A stretch of DNA of 64,000 nt from Myxococcales bacterium (GTDB taxonomy: Bacteria; Myxococcota_A; Polyangia; Polyangiales; Polyangiaceae). Below are positions 32,522 to 41,196 of the stretch, piece by piece. Location of the stretch: NCBI GenBank assembly GCA_004193285.1, contig SECP01000042.1, positions 1-64,000 on the forward strand. Direction: 5' to 3'. The position numbers were made by a program, and so were the translations under genes. Position 1 is the first letter of the stretch, and every line of letters starts with the position of its first letter. Under the pieces are notes generated by a model. The model made no database searches. It saw only the letters and a list, made by a program, of their open reading frames with translations, and was not told where the DNA came from.

Positions 32522-33202
32522 ATGACGACTACGACAGAAACCGTTTTGAGCACGCCGATCGTTCGTAAGCCTGCCGAAGAGAACGGCGAAAAGCCCCAGC
32601 AGCGCTCGGCCGATTGGGAGAACCCCCGCGTGGCGTCGATCCTGTCGGCCGCCGCCAAGTGCTTCGCCCGGAAAGGCTTCACCGCCACGACGCTCGCCGA
32701 GATCGGCAAGGAGCTCGGGCTCCGCAAGAGCATCGTTCACTACTACTTCGCGAGCAAAGCAGCGCTGATCCACGAGGTCCAGAGCTACACCTATCACCGC
32801 TACCTGGACCGCCTGCGTGAGGCGATCAAGAACGGCGACGGCTCGGTCGCCCAGACGACGGACGCGCTGCGTGCCCTGTGGGACGCCGTCCAGAACAACA
32901 AGACCGGCACCGGTCTCAACATCGAGGTGTGGAGCGCCGCTCGCCGTGACGTGGAGCTCAAGCGCCGCGCCGCCGGCCTGCACCGCGACGCGCGCGGCGT
33001 CATCCGTGACGCCCTCGGCCCGGCTGCCCAAAAGGGCGGCGCCTCGCGCGCGGAAGCGCTCGCAACGCTGTCGCTCGCCGTGCTCAACGGCCTCTCGGTC
33101 ACCGAGTACCTCGAGGGCGAAGAAGCCAAGGTGAAGGAAGCTTACGAAACCTTCCTCCAGCTCCTACGCCAAGGCCTCGAAGCGCCGCCAACCGTCTCCT
33201 AA
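32522..33202 (+). CDS. TetR-family transcriptional regulator
   Basis: A 226-aa regulator. The helix-turn-helix is clear: ASILSAAAKCFARKGFTATT, LAEIGKELGLRKSIVHYYFAS and KAALIHEVQSYTYHRYLDRL (residues about 37-85). The rest is a helical ligand-binding domain with ALWDAVQNNKTGTGLNIEVWSAARRDVELKRRAAGLHRD, resembling the TetR C-terminal type found in AcrR-like proteins. The first 35 residues are Thr/Pro-rich and non-conserved. Start at ATG 32522 (an upstream TTG 32513 is possible). A palindrome just upstream is its likely operator. It stands between the VanW gene and the repeat arrays and has no adjacent target gene, so what it controls is open. Confidence 0.9.
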   Translation: MTTTTETVLSTPIVRKPAEENGEKPQQRSADWENPRVASILSAAAKCFARKGFTATTLAEIGKELGLRKSIVHYYFASKAALIHEVQSYTYHRYLDRLREAIKNGDGSVAQTTDALRALWDAVQNNKTGTGLNIEVWSAARRDVELKRRAAGLHRDARGVIRDALGPAAQKGGASRAEALATLSLAVLNGLSVTEYLEGEEAKVKEAYETFLQLLRQGLEAPPTVS

Positions 33203-33274
33203 TCGGCGCTCACCATCGCTCACGGCCGAGCCGGCTCACCCCGGTTCGGCCGTCCGCGTTTTGTCAACCGCCCG

Positions 33275-33737
33275 CCGCCGAACTCCGCCGCTTCAAGCCG
33301 CCGCACCGCGCCGACGCCGAACTCTGCCGTTTCAAGTCGCCGCACCGCCGCCGCACCGCCCGCCGCCGAACTCTGCCGTTTCAAGTCGCCGCACCGCCGC
33401 CGCACCGCGCGCCGCCGAACTCTGCCGTTTCAAGTCGCCGCACACCGCCGCACCGCGCGCCGCCGAACTCTGCCGTTTCAAGTCGCCGCACACCGCCGCA
33501 CCGTGCGCCGCCGAACTCTGCCGTTTCAAGTCGCCGCACACCGCCGCACCGTGCGCCGCCGAACTCTGCCGTTTCAAGTTGTGCGGCACCGCCGCCGCAC
33601 CGTGCGCCGCCGTACTCTGCCGTTTCAAGTTGTGCGGCAGTGCCGCACCGTGCGCCGCCGTACTCTGCCGTTTCAAGTTGTGCGGCAGTGCCGCACCGTG
33701 CGCCGCCGTACTCTGCCGTTTCAAGTCGCCGCGCGGT
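33275..33737 (-). repeat. Repeat array A: 10 copies of a 48-bp-class unit
   Basis: Ten imperfect copies carry the plus-strand block GCCGTTTCAAGT. I located them at 33287, 33326, 33375, 33424, 33472, 33520, 33568, 33619, 33667 and 33715, giving spacings of 39, 49, 49, 48, 48, 48, 51, 48 and 48. Read on the minus strand the core is ACTTGA-AA-CGGCA-GA-GTTCGG, matching arrays B and C. Copies 8 and 9 contain GTGCGGC-AGT-GCCGCAC, a perfect hairpin. Because 48 is divisible by three, the plus strand stays open through it, but it is not a credible gene. It lies upstream of the RAYT gene and points away from it. Confidence 0.92.
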
Positions 33738-33934
33738 GCTTCATGGAGCCGCCGGTCGAGACCGAACGACGGCACGGAAGCTTCTGCAATTCGGGCTGCG
33801 GCGCGGCAGCCCCCCGTTTTTTTCCGCCGCAGCGATGCTGCCTGCGATCGTATTTCATCGACCCGCCATCGCGCGTCGTTGCGTTGTGCTTGTTGCGCAC
33901 TTGCGGCGATGTCGAATCGGCTTATGCATTCCTC

Positions 33935-34639
33935 ATGTCGGGGGACAGCAAAGCGAAATGGGGCGGGAGGCGCGTCGGCGCGGGCAGAAAACCGAGTGCG
34001 GCGTCGGCGAGGATCTCGCACGCCAAGCGGGCGAGGCACTTCGCTAGCCATCCGTTGCACGTCACGCTGCGCGTCGTCGCGGGCTTGCCTAGTCTCCGCA
34101 AGCGGAAGCACCTGCAAGTCGTAAAGCGCGCGTTTTTGCTCGCCAAGACGGCGGGCAAACACCGCGAAGATTTTCGGATTACGCATTTTTCCGTGCAAGG
34201 CAACCACGTGCACCTGGTCACGGAGGCGACGAACGAAACGCACCTCGCGCGCGGCGTGCAAGGTCTCGCAGTCCGGATCGCGCGCCGCCTCAACCGCGCC
34301 CTCGACCGCCGCGGCCGCATTTTTTCTCGCCGCTACTTCGCGCGAGCGCTGAAAACACCTCGCGACGTGCGCAACGTCCTCGCCTACGTGCTGCTCAACG
34401 AGCAACGCCACCTATACAAGGCGCGCAGGCTCAGCCTTCCACCTTGGTACTACGACCCGTGCAGCTCGGCCGCGGAGTTCGATGGTTGGCTGGCGCTCTC
34501 CGGTCTCGACCCACCGCCGCTCGCACCACGCGAAGTGACGGTCCCTGCGCGCTCGGACCTATTGCGCTCTTTGTGGCGTCGGTGTGGCCTCATCGCGACC
34601 GACGAAATTCCCGGAAGAAATCACGTCGTCACGCAATAG
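33935..34639 (+). CDS. REP-associated tyrosine transposase (RAYT / TnpA-REP, Y1 HUH family)
   Basis: A 234-aa single-strand DNA transposase of the IS200/IS605-related, domesticated RAYT group. The family-typical KWGGRRVGAGRKP start leads to HPLHVTLRVVAGLPSLRKRK. The metal-binding HUH motif is QGNHVHLVTE (His91, His93), and the likely nucleophile is Tyr151 in NVLAYVLLNEQRH. GRIFSRRYFARALKT is also typical. All catalytic residues are present, so it may be active. Start set at ATG 33935; the frame is open upstream, but that part is the translated repeat array. Array A lies upstream and array B downstream, in opposite orientation, sharing a core. RAYTs are known to act on REP elements, which fits this arrangement. 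Confidence 0.88.
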   Translation: MSGDSKAKWGGRRVGAGRKPSAASARISHAKRARHFASHPLHVTLRVVAGLPSLRKRKHLQVVKRAFLLAKTAGKHREDFRITHFSVQGNHVHLVTEATNETHLARGVQGLAVRIARRLNRALDRRGRIFSRRYFARALKTPRDVRNVLAYVLLNEQRHLYKARRLSLPPWYYDPCSSAAEFDGWLALSGLDPPPLAPREVTVPARSDLLRSLWRRCGLIATDEIPGRNHVVTQ

Positions 34640-34710
34640 AATTCGCCGGCGAACGACGAATGCGGGGGAGGCCCAGTTACGGGCAGACCAGCTGGTCTGC
34701 CCACCAGCTC

Positions 34711-35287
34711 CGTACGGCGCGCACGGCCGCACAACTTGATTCGGCACTGTTCGAAGCCGCACGGCGCGCACGGCCGCACGACTTGATTCGGCACTGTTCG
34801 GAGCCGCACGGCGCGCACGGCCGCACGACTTGATTCGGCACTGTTCGGAGCCGTGCGGCGCGCACTGCCGCACAGCTTGATTCGGCACTGTTCGAAGCCG
34901 CGCGGCGCGCACTGCCGCACAGCTTGATTCGGCACTGTTCGGAGCCGTGCGGCGCGCACTGCCGCACAACTTGATTCGGCAGTGTTCGGAGCCGTGCGGC
35001 GCGCACTGCCGCACGACTTGATTCGGCACTGTTCGGAGCCGCGCGGCGCGCACTGCCGCGCAACTTGATTCGGCACTGTTCGAAGCCGTGCGGCGCGCAA
35101 TGCCGCACAGCTTGATTCGGCAGTGTTCGGAGCCGCGCGGCGCGCACTGCCGCACGACTTGATTCGGCATTGTTCGGAGCCGCGCGGCGCGCACTGCCGC
35201 ACAACTTGATTCGGCACTGTTCGGAGCCGTGCGGCGCGCACTGCCGCACGGCTTGATTCGGCAGTGTTCGGAGGCGTACGGGCGCGC
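34711..35287 (+). repeat. Repeat array B: 12 copies with exact 47-bp period
   Basis: The block CTTGATTCGGCA begins at 34735, 34782, 34829, 34876, 34923, 34970, 35017, 35064, 35111, 35158, 35205 and 35252: every spacing is exactly 47. Most units hold GTGCGGC and GCCGCAC, a 7-bp stem around a 7-base loop; in the copy at about 35041-35062 both arms changed together to GCGCGGC/GCCGCGC, keeping the pairing, while three other copies have a single mismatch and the first three units are altered. Both array ends carry a GTACGG variant. It separates the convergent RAYT and M15 peptidase genes. Three minus-strand frames read through it only because 47 is not a multiple of three. Confidence 0.95.
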
Positions 35288-35296
35288 GGCTGGGGG

Positions 35297-36250
35297 TTAG
35301 CCGGGGGTCCAGGCGCGGCCGGGCTCGAGGACGCCGTCCCAGCCGTCGAGGTAGCGGGAGGGCGTGCCGGGGAGCGAGTCGTCGACCCAGAGGACGCGAT
35401 CGGTGCCGTAGGGGCGCACGTCGATGTGGACGAATTTGTTGTTCGGGTAGAAGCCGCAGCCGACGTCGCGCAGGCCGCGGCAGACGGCGAACAGTTGTTC
35501 GTTCGGCACGCCGTAGACGAAGAGGTCGACAGCTTTGCCTTTGCTGTGGTTGCTATGGCCGTTCGAGCGATAGCCGCTCATGATGTACAGCGTGCGGCGC
35601 GGGAAGGCTTGCGCGACTTGCTGGAGCACCCAGATGAGGCGCGGGTCGACGAGCTTCACGCTCGGCAGCCACTCGCCGGGGCCGGCGTCTTCGCTCGGCT
35701 CGAACGGCAGCGGCAGAGTCGGACGCGCGACGCCGGGCGCGCGCGAAAGAACGCTCACGACGTCGATGGCGTCGGGGGCGACGCCGCCGTCGCAATCGAT
35801 GAGCGGGAGCGTGACCTGCTCGGCGCCGTCGTAGCGCGCGAGGTGGACGGGGCGAGGCGCGCGCCACTTTGGACAAGGGCCGCGCATGGAGATGCTGAGC
35901 GACTCTGGCTCGGGGGCGTCTCCGAGCGTCCAAGCTAGCGAGATGCGCGAGCTCCAGCTGGCGAAGCCGTAGTCACCCCGGAAGAAGGTCCGCCACTCGG
36001 CGACGTGGTTCTGCGCCGGAGTCAGGTAGTGGGTGAGCAAGGAGAGTGAAGGATCCGGCGCGAGCCGGAACGGGCGGCGCTGATGGATGCCCGTTTCGAG
36101 CCAGCTGAGCTCGGAGAGGTCACGCTGCCCGAAGAGGCCCCAATCTGGCGCGCGCCGGCGAGTGCCAGCGGAAGCCTCCGAGGCGCTGACCAGCGCCGCG
36201 GCGGCGAGCGTCACCCCGACGAGTGAGCGGAGGAGGCGTCGGACGAACAC
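35297..36250 (-). CDS. M15/YcbK-like (DUF882) peptidase
   Basis: A 317-aa exported protein from the GTG at 36250: signal peptide RRLLRSLVGVTLAAAALVSA, cleaved near SEASA. The C-terminal half (about residues 200-300) is the YcbK/DUF882 relative of M15 peptidases, with LYIMSGYRSNGHSNHSKGKAVDLFV and KFVHIDV providing the His, Asp and His zinc ligands. Proteins of this family cut peptidoglycan peptide cross-links. The first half (residues 40-190) has no recognised domain. It is the last gene of the minus-strand isoprenoid run, 36 bases after HMG-CoA reductase, a position with no evident functional link. Array B begins 9 bases beyond its stop codon. Confidence 0.82.
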   Translation of the reverse strand: MFVRRLLRSLVGVTLAAAALVSASEASAGTRRRAPDWGLFGQRDLSELSWLETGIHQRRPFRLAPDPSLSLLTHYLTPAQNHVAEWRTFFRGDYGFASWSSRISLAWTLGDAPEPESLSISMRGPCPKWRAPRPVHLARYDGAEQVTLPLIDCDGGVAPDAIDVVSVLSRAPGVARPTLPLPFEPSEDAGPGEWLPSVKLVDPRLIWVLQQVAQAFPRRTLYIMSGYRSNGHSNHSKGKAVDLFVYGVPNEQLFAVCRGLRDVGCGFYPNNKFVHIDVRPYGTDRVLWVDDSLPGTPSRYLDGWDGVLEPGRAWTPG

Positions 36251-36286
36251 GCCCGGACCATGCCGCGAGGCCGGCTGCGGTTCAAG

Positions 36287-37609
36287 TCAGCTGCCGCGCA
36301 TCGCGGAAAGGGCGCGGCGGGCGGCTTCCAAAGTGATACTGCCGTCCTCGCTCAGCCGACCGGCCACGATTTCCACCTCCGCCCCTTGCGCGCCCGCGGC
36401 CACCGCGACGGAGCGTGCGTGAAGCGACATGTGGCCACGCTGAATGCCCTCCGTCGCGAGAGCGCGCAGGGCGGCGAGGTTGGACGCCAGGCCGACCGAC
36501 GCCGCGATCAGCGCAAGGTCGTCCGCCGACTCGACGCGCACGAGGCTGAGCGCGAGCCGGGCGGTGGGGTGCACCCGCAAGGTGCCGCCGACGATGCCCA
36601 GAGCGAGCGGCAGGGTGAGCTCCCCGACCAGGGCCTCACCGTCGCGGCGCCACACCGAGAGGGGCCGGTAGCGGCCGGAGAGCGCGGCGAAGGCGTGAGC
36701 GCCCGCTTCCACCGCGCGGAAGTCATTGCCGGTTGCGATCACGACGGCGTCGATGCCGTTCATGATGCCCTTGTTGTGCGTTGCGGCCCGGTAGGGGTCC
36801 GCCTCCGCGAACTCGGAAGCGGCGACGATGCCGTCGGCGATGGCGTCGCCCGTGAGCACGCCCGTGGGGACGGATGGCGGCGCGCTGTCCCCGCCCAATG
36901 GCGCCTTGGGCCGCGACAGCACGAGGTCCTCCGGATGCACCCGGCATGACACCTGCACTGCGCGGCGGTCGCTCAAGTTGGAAAGGATGCGGAGGCCGAG
37001 CTCGGCTCCGGTGATGCCGGCTGCGACGGGACCGACCGCCTCCGCGATGGAGTTGACCAAATTGGCGCCCATTGCGTCGCGGCAATCCACCAGGACGTGC
37101 ACGACGATGCGGCCGTTTACTAGCGGTCGAAGCTCGATGCTGCGCGGCCCGCCGCCTCGCTCCACGAGGTTCGGCACCGCGCCCCGCGCGACCGTGAGGA
37201 GGTGCTCGGTCTCGTTCGTCAACAGACGTAGCGCGAGCTCCACGTCCGCCAGACCGCGCAGCTCGATCTGCGAGATCATCAGCGCCTCGGTCATCTCCGC
37301 GGTGAAGCCGCCGGCATTTCGGACCATGCGCGCCGCGTTGGAGGCGGCGGCGATGACGCTCGGCTCCTCCACCACCATTGGCACGAGGCGGTCCTTACCG
37401 TTCACCTGCACGTTCAGTGCGACACCGAACGGAAGCGCGTAGGTGCCGAGCACGTTCTCCACGAGCTTGTCGGCGGTGGCGCAGTCGATGCCGCCCGAGT
37501 CCAGCGCGCTCGCGAGCACTTTGGGGTCCACCCCCGACCGCTCGGCCACGAGGGCGCGTCGTTCTGCGACGCTCAGTTTGTAGAAGCCGGGCAGACGGGA
37601 GCCGCTCAT
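36287..37609 (-). CDS. mvaA: Hydroxymethylglutaryl-CoA reductase (class II)
   Basis: A 440-aa enzyme reducing HMG-CoA to mevalonate, the committed step of the mevalonate pathway. It is of the soluble bacterial class II type: ENVLGTYALPFGVALN, MVVEEPSVIAAASNAARM (catalytic Glu), DCRDAMGANLVNSI, ATHNKGIMNGIDAVVIATGNDFRAVEAGAHAFA (catalytic Lys and Asp) and GIQRGHMSLHARSVA (catalytic His near the C-terminus). Length fits the Pseudomonas mevalonii-like form. Class II enzymes can work in either direction; beside the complete MVA set a biosynthetic role is more likely. Its ATG overlaps the stop of the preceding phosphatase gene by 4 bases, so it is translated with it. Confidence 0.95.
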   Translation of the reverse strand: MSGSRLPGFYKLSVAERRALVAERSGVDPKVLASALDSGGIDCATADKLVENVLGTYALPFGVALNVQVNGKDRLVPMVVEEPSVIAAASNAARMVRNAGGFTAEMTEALMISQIELRGLADVELALRLLTNETEHLLTVARGAVPNLVERGGGPRSIELRPLVNGRIVVHVLVDCRDAMGANLVNSIAEAVGPVAAGITGAELGLRILSNLSDRRAVQVSCRVHPEDLVLSRPKAPLGGDSAPPSVPTGVLTGDAIADGIVAASEFAEADPYRAATHNKGIMNGIDAVVIATGNDFRAVEAGAHAFAALSGRYRPLSVWRRDGEALVGELTLPLALGIVGGTLRVHPTARLALSLVRVESADDLALIAASVGLASNLAALRALATEGIQRGHMSLHARSVAVAAGAQGAEVEIVAGRLSEDGSITLEAARRALSAMRGS

Positions 37610-38364
37610 CTCGATTCGTAGACGTTCATGGCAGGCAGCTCGAGCGCGGTCAAAAAACCCCCGTTACCGCAGCCGGTGTCTATGCCGACGCAGTTTTCCC
37701 CGGCCCACAGATCGGTCGGATCCTCCGGCGTGTAGCCAGAGAGCTCGGGCGGTAGGTACTCGGTGCGCGTGTGTCCGAACACGATCATCTTACCGCGGTA
37801 GTTCTGGAAAAAGTCCGCGTCCCGGAGCCAGAGCAGCACTTGCGGATCCGGCGCCGCGCTGGGGTGCACGAAGTCTCCGCCGATGCGGGGAACGCCAGCG
37901 TGGACGTAGATCGCGTGGTCGTCCTCGTACCAGTACGGTAGCGCCCTGAACCAGTCCACGACTTCGTCCGGGAAGAAGCTGCCGGTGGTGAGGGGCATGC
38001 CTTCTTGCTTGGTCGGCAGCTCGCCTTCTTTGGGGAATGCGCCTCCGAGGTACGAACGCAGCGCGGCCAAGCAGCCGTTGCCGGGCGGAGTGACGAACTC
38101 GTCCCAGCCACGCTCGCACACGCGTAGCCAGGCGTCCTCGTGGTTGCCGCGCAAGCACACGATCTTTGCGTCCGTGCGAGTGTGGAGGGTACGCACGTAG
38201 TGCACGACCTCCGCCGAGTTGGGCCCTCGGTCGATGTAGTCACCGACGAAAACGAGCGTGTCCTGCGCAGTGAGCTTCGGCAGGCAGCCCATCAGCTTGA
38301 ACAGATGCGACGTTTCGCCGTGAATGTCGCCAATCGCAAAGGTGCGAGCGGTCATCGATCGCAT
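37606..38364 (-). CDS. PPP-family Ser/Thr phosphatase (metallophosphoesterase)
   Basis: A 252-aa bacterial PPP phosphatase. Motifs: AIGDIHGETSHLF, FVGDYIDRGPNSAEVV, CLRGNHEDAW, a His region in YVHAGVPRIGG and IVFGHTRTE. All metal ligands are present. The TVFLVGDYIDRGP-type sequence is closer to the protein-phosphatase (PrpA/PP1-like) than to nuclease members. It lies inside the mevalonate operon, between phosphomevalonate kinase (44 bases upstream) and HMG-CoA reductase (4-base overlap), so its expression is tied to the pathway. A regulatory role by dephosphorylation is possible but not shown. ATG 38355 is an alternative start. Confidence 0.88.
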   Translation of the reverse strand: MRSMTARTFAIGDIHGETSHLFKLMGCLPKLTAQDTLVFVGDYIDRGPNSAEVVHYVRTLHTRTDAKIVCLRGNHEDAWLRVCERGWDEFVTPPGNGCLAALRSYLGGAFPKEGELPTKQEGMPLTTGSFFPDEVVDWFRALPYWYEDDHAIYVHAGVPRIGGDFVHPSAAPDPQVLLWLRDADFFQNYRGKMIVFGHTRTEYLPPELSGYTPEDPTDLWAGENCVGIDTGCGNGGFLTALELPAMNVYESR

Positions 38365-38411
38365 CAAGAGAACACAAGATTTAGGTCGGATCCAGCGCCG
38401 CCGCCGAACGC

Positions 38412-39323
38412 CTACACCGCGCTAGGACAAAGCCCGACACCAGGCGCGGAGAGCCGCGCCGAGAGCAGGTGGTGCTCCCGGGCGCCAAGGGCACCGCGCA
38501 ACGTTTCCGATGAGGGACGCACGCCAACGAACAGCGCAATGTCTCCCCCACCCGCCCCTGCCGGGAGCAGCGCCGCCCCCTCCGCTTCTGCAACTGGCGC
38601 CAGCTCCGCGAGCTCCGCGGTGACGATCGGCACGCCAGCCGCGAGGCCCAATCCGGAGAGCGCCGCGAATTGGCCGCGCAACGCTCGGATGAAGCCGTCC
38701 GAGTCAGCGGACTGGACGCTTGCCGCCGCCGAGGTAGCAGCCGCCCCTTGCAGCTCCAGCCAATGCCGATGGGCAGATGGCTGACTCCGGCCAAGCTCGG
38801 CGACCGCGCCGAGCAGCTCGCGAGTCGAGGCGGAGGTCGGACAGGTCCACACCTCCAAGCTGAGCTCTCCCGGTAACTCGCCCGGCGTCAGCTCTGGGCG
38901 GCCCGGGCTCGGCAAGCGGTAGACGAGCGTGCCGCCGAACGTGCTGGCCGCAACGTCTACCCCGCTGCCGCCTCCCTGAGCGAGGCGATGCGCGGCAAGG
39001 CCGCGCTCGAACAACTGCTGCTGCAGCTCGAGCTCGGAGACGGGAGACGCTTCACGCTCCAGCGCATACAAGCTCGCGACGAGGATCGCGGCGCTGGAGC
39101 CAAGACCGAGCTTGCGTCCGCGCTCACGAAGCTCGGAGGCGTCGAACCAGGGCGCAGTTTGCCCGGTTCCGAGCGCCGCCTTCACCTCGTCCGTCAGCAG
39201 CTCCGCCGGGCGGGACGTGTCGGCGGTCACGTAGCGGGACACCGCCGAGACGATCGCCGGAGCGCCGTGCAATACCGAGTAGGCACCGGAGAGCACGACC
39301 TTTCCGGGCGCCCTCGCCTTCAT
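38412..39323 (-). CDS. mvaK2: Phosphomevalonate kinase (GHMP family)
   Basis: A 303-aa kinase converting 5-phosphomevalonate to 5-diphosphomevalonate. GHMP motifs: ARAPGKVVLSGAYSVLHG at the N-terminus, LGLGSSAAILVASLYAL (ATP-binding loop) and GGGSGVDVAASTFGG, with the C-terminal LLPAGAGGGDIALFVG. The SGAYSVL form and position within the operon support phosphomevalonate rather than mevalonate or galactose kinase, though GHMP paralogues are easily confused. ATGA overlap with the preceding decarboxylase gene. Length is shorter than the eukaryotic type but normal for this bacterial branch. Confidence 0.85.
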   Translation of the reverse strand: MKARAPGKVVLSGAYSVLHGAPAIVSAVSRYVTADTSRPAELLTDEVKAALGTGQTAPWFDASELRERGRKLGLGSSAAILVASLYALEREASPVSELELQQQLFERGLAAHRLAQGGGSGVDVAASTFGGTLVYRLPSPGRPELTPGELPGELSLEVWTCPTSASTRELLGAVAELGRSQPSAHRHWLELQGAAATSAAASVQSADSDGFIRALRGQFAALSGLGLAAGVPIVTAELAELAPVAEAEGAALLPAGAGGGDIALFVGVRPSSETLRGALGAREHHLLSARLSAPGVGLCPSAV

Positions 39324-40300
39324 CTCGGAAACTCACGGAGCAGCGCCGCGTCCGGACCGGGCGCGGATTCCAGAACGCGGAGCACGCCCTCCACGCCTTC
39401 CAGGGTTTGCTTCAGCGCCGCGACATGCTGCGGCTCGACCAGCACCTTCACGTGGGGCCCGGCATCGATCGTGAAGCAGGCGGCCACGCCGCGTTTGCGT
39501 GCGGCGCGCACGGCCTCGATCACCGCGAGCGTCGCGGGACGGAAGTAGACGAGCGCAGGGCTGGCCGCGAGCATCGACGCGTGCATCGCGAGCGCGCTCT
39601 GCTCCGCGGCCGGTGCGAGGCGCTCGAAATCTTTCGCGAGCACCGCCGCCTTCACCTCCGCAAAAAGGCGCGGCGCGTCCGCCACCCAGGCGGGGTAGTA
39701 CGGGCTCGTGAGCGCGGTGTGCTGCATGCCATCCGTCGACCCCGTGTCCTTTGCGGCCTCGCTCGTGACCGCGACCAGCATGCGAAGCGGCCAGTGCTCG
39801 GGTGGAGCCACGCGCGCCGCCGACTCCGCGCTCGCTCCCAGCTCCACGTAGCCGCCGAACAGCGAGCGAGCCGCCGACGCCGAAGCCGCGCGGGCCAGCG
39901 CGCTCACGCGCTCGATGGGAAGCGAAAGGTCCAGCGCGTGCACCGCGGCCAGCGCGAGCGCCGCAAAGCCAGACGCGCTCGAGGCGAGCCCGGATGCGGT
40001 CGGGAAATCATTGTGCGAGCGTACGCGCGCGAACGTACGGATGCCGGCGAGCGCCCTCACCTCGCCCAGCAGCTTGGCGGCGCGGGCCAGCGGCTTGCCG
40101 CCCTGCGGGGCACCGCCCAGCTCGAGCTCGTCCGCGGTGAGCTCGGACGAGAACGACACTTCCGTCGTCGTGCGCATGTTTTCCAGCGTGAGCGACAAGC
40201 TTGGAACCGCGGGCAGGTTCCGAGCGATGTCCGCCTTGCCCCAGTACTTGGCGAGCGCGATGTTGGCGTGCGCTCGTACGACCGCGCGCTGCTCGGTCAC
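39320..40300 (-). CDS. mvaD: Diphosphomevalonate decarboxylase
   Basis: A 326-aa GHMP-fold enzyme that phosphorylates and decarboxylates diphosphomevalonate to isopentenyl diphosphate. Motifs: HANIALAKYWGKADIARNLP at the start, then SLSLTLENMRTTTEV, FPTASGLASSASGFAALALA (ATP loop), SLFGGYVELG and SSTDGMQHT-like DTGSTDGMQHTALTSPYY near the active site. Asp and Arg active-site residues in these blocks are conserved. It begins with GTG overlapping the mevalonate kinase stop by 4 bases (GTGA). This step completes conversion of mevalonate to IPP within the operon. Confidence 0.94.
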   Translation of the reverse strand: MTEQRAVVRAHANIALAKYWGKADIARNLPAVPSLSLTLENMRTTTEVSFSSELTADELELGGAPQGGKPLARAAKLLGEVRALAGIRTFARVRSHNDFPTASGLASSASGFAALALAAVHALDLSLPIERVSALARAASASAARSLFGGYVELGASAESAARVAPPEHWPLRMLVAVTSEAAKDTGSTDGMQHTALTSPYYPAWVADAPRLFAEVKAAVLAKDFERLAPAAEQSALAMHASMLAASPALVYFRPATLAVIEAVRAARKRGVAACFTIDAGPHVKVLVEPQHVAALKQTLEGVEGVLRVLESAPGPDAALLREFPR

Positions 40301-41196
40301 GACCCGACTCCCGGCTGGAGTGAAGCGTCGATTTCCGTCGAAAAGGCCGCGAAGCCGTCGCTCTTCAGCGCAGCCTCCACCGGCGCCGGATCTTCACAGA
40401 GCGCGATCACCGCGCCGCCGCCGCCGGCTCCGGTAAGCTTGGCACCGAGCGCGCCGGCTTCGCGCGCGACGGCGCAGGCGCGTTCAATTTCGGGGGTGGA
40501 CAGGAACAGACCGGAGAGCAGCATCTGGTTGTAATTCATCAACTGGCCGAGACCGCTCATGTCGCCGGCCTCGATGCAGAGCCTGGCATTTTTGACGAGC
40601 GATTCGATGCCGGAGAGCGATTTGGCGAGCAAGTCCGGGCGGCGCTCACCGAGCCGCTGCACGCTCTCCACCATCTGCTTGGTGCTGGCCGGCGGCCCCG
40701 CCAAACACACGACGAGACGAAGCGGTACGGCCACGAACAGCGGCTCGATCCCGCCCACCTTCGTGAAGTAGATGCACCCGCCCGCGTACGCGGCCGCAGC
40801 ATCCACACCGGAGGGGTTGCCGTGGAAGACCTTTTCCCACGCTCCCGCCGACCGCAAGACGCGCTCCGGCGACTCTGCCTCGCCGGAGGCCGCGAGCAGC
40901 GCGCGCGCCACCGCGACCCCAATCGCCGCCGAGCCACCGAGGCCGGAGCCGAGCGGCACGCTCACGTCGACCTCGACTCGATGGGGCCCGACGCCGAGCG
41001 CACCCGCCGCCGCCTCCAGCGCCGAGAGCAGCTCCGCGCCCGTGTGCTCGCCGACCCGGAGCGCGAAGGCCTCGCTGCGAGTCGCGTTCGCAACCGCGCC
41101 CAGCCGAATTCCCGCGGCGATGGCGGGCATGCCGTACACCACCGCGTGCTCACCGAGCAGCAGCGTCTTCCCATTGCCGCGACCCGTGCCGTTCAT
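40297..41196 (-). CDS. mvaK1: Mevalonate kinase (GHMP family)
   Basis: A 299-aa kinase phosphorylating mevalonate at C5. GHMP motifs: GNGKTLLLGEHAVVYGMPAI (N-terminal substrate loop), VPLGSGLGGSAAIGVAVARA (ATP loop), GNPSGVDAAAAYAGG and the C-terminal KLTGAGGGGAVIALCE. GEHAVVYG and FHGNPSGVDA are characteristic of mevalonate kinase. Start set at ATG 41196, whose ATGA overlaps the preceding gene's stop, as at the other junctions; ATG 41211 would add 5 residues. Second gene of the mevalonate run. Confidence 0.92.
   Translation of the reverse strand: MNGTGRGNGKTLLLGEHAVVYGMPAIAAGIRLGAVANATRSEAFALRVGEHTGAELLSALEAAAGALGVGPHRVEVDVSVPLGSGLGGSAAIGVAVARALLAASGEAESPERVLRSAGAWEKVFHGNPSGVDAAAAYAGGCIYFTKVGGIEPLFVAVPLRLVVCLAGPPASTKQMVESVQRLGERRPDLLAKSLSGIESLVKNARLCIEAGDMSGLGQLMNYNQMLLSGLFLSTPEIERACAVAREAGALGAKLTGAGGGGAVIALCEDPAPVEAALKSDGFAAFSTEIDASLQPGVGS

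Noticed and set aside
33503..33934. N-terminal extension of the RAYT protein
   Set aside because: It is translated array A plus a non-conserved segment; RAYT proteins start with the GGRR-x-GAGRKP region seen after ATG 33935.
34559..35249. Three long overlapping minus-strand reading frames through array B
   Set aside because: They exist only because the 47-bp unit has no stop in the minus strand and is not a multiple of three; the peptides repeat the DNA unit and match no protein family.
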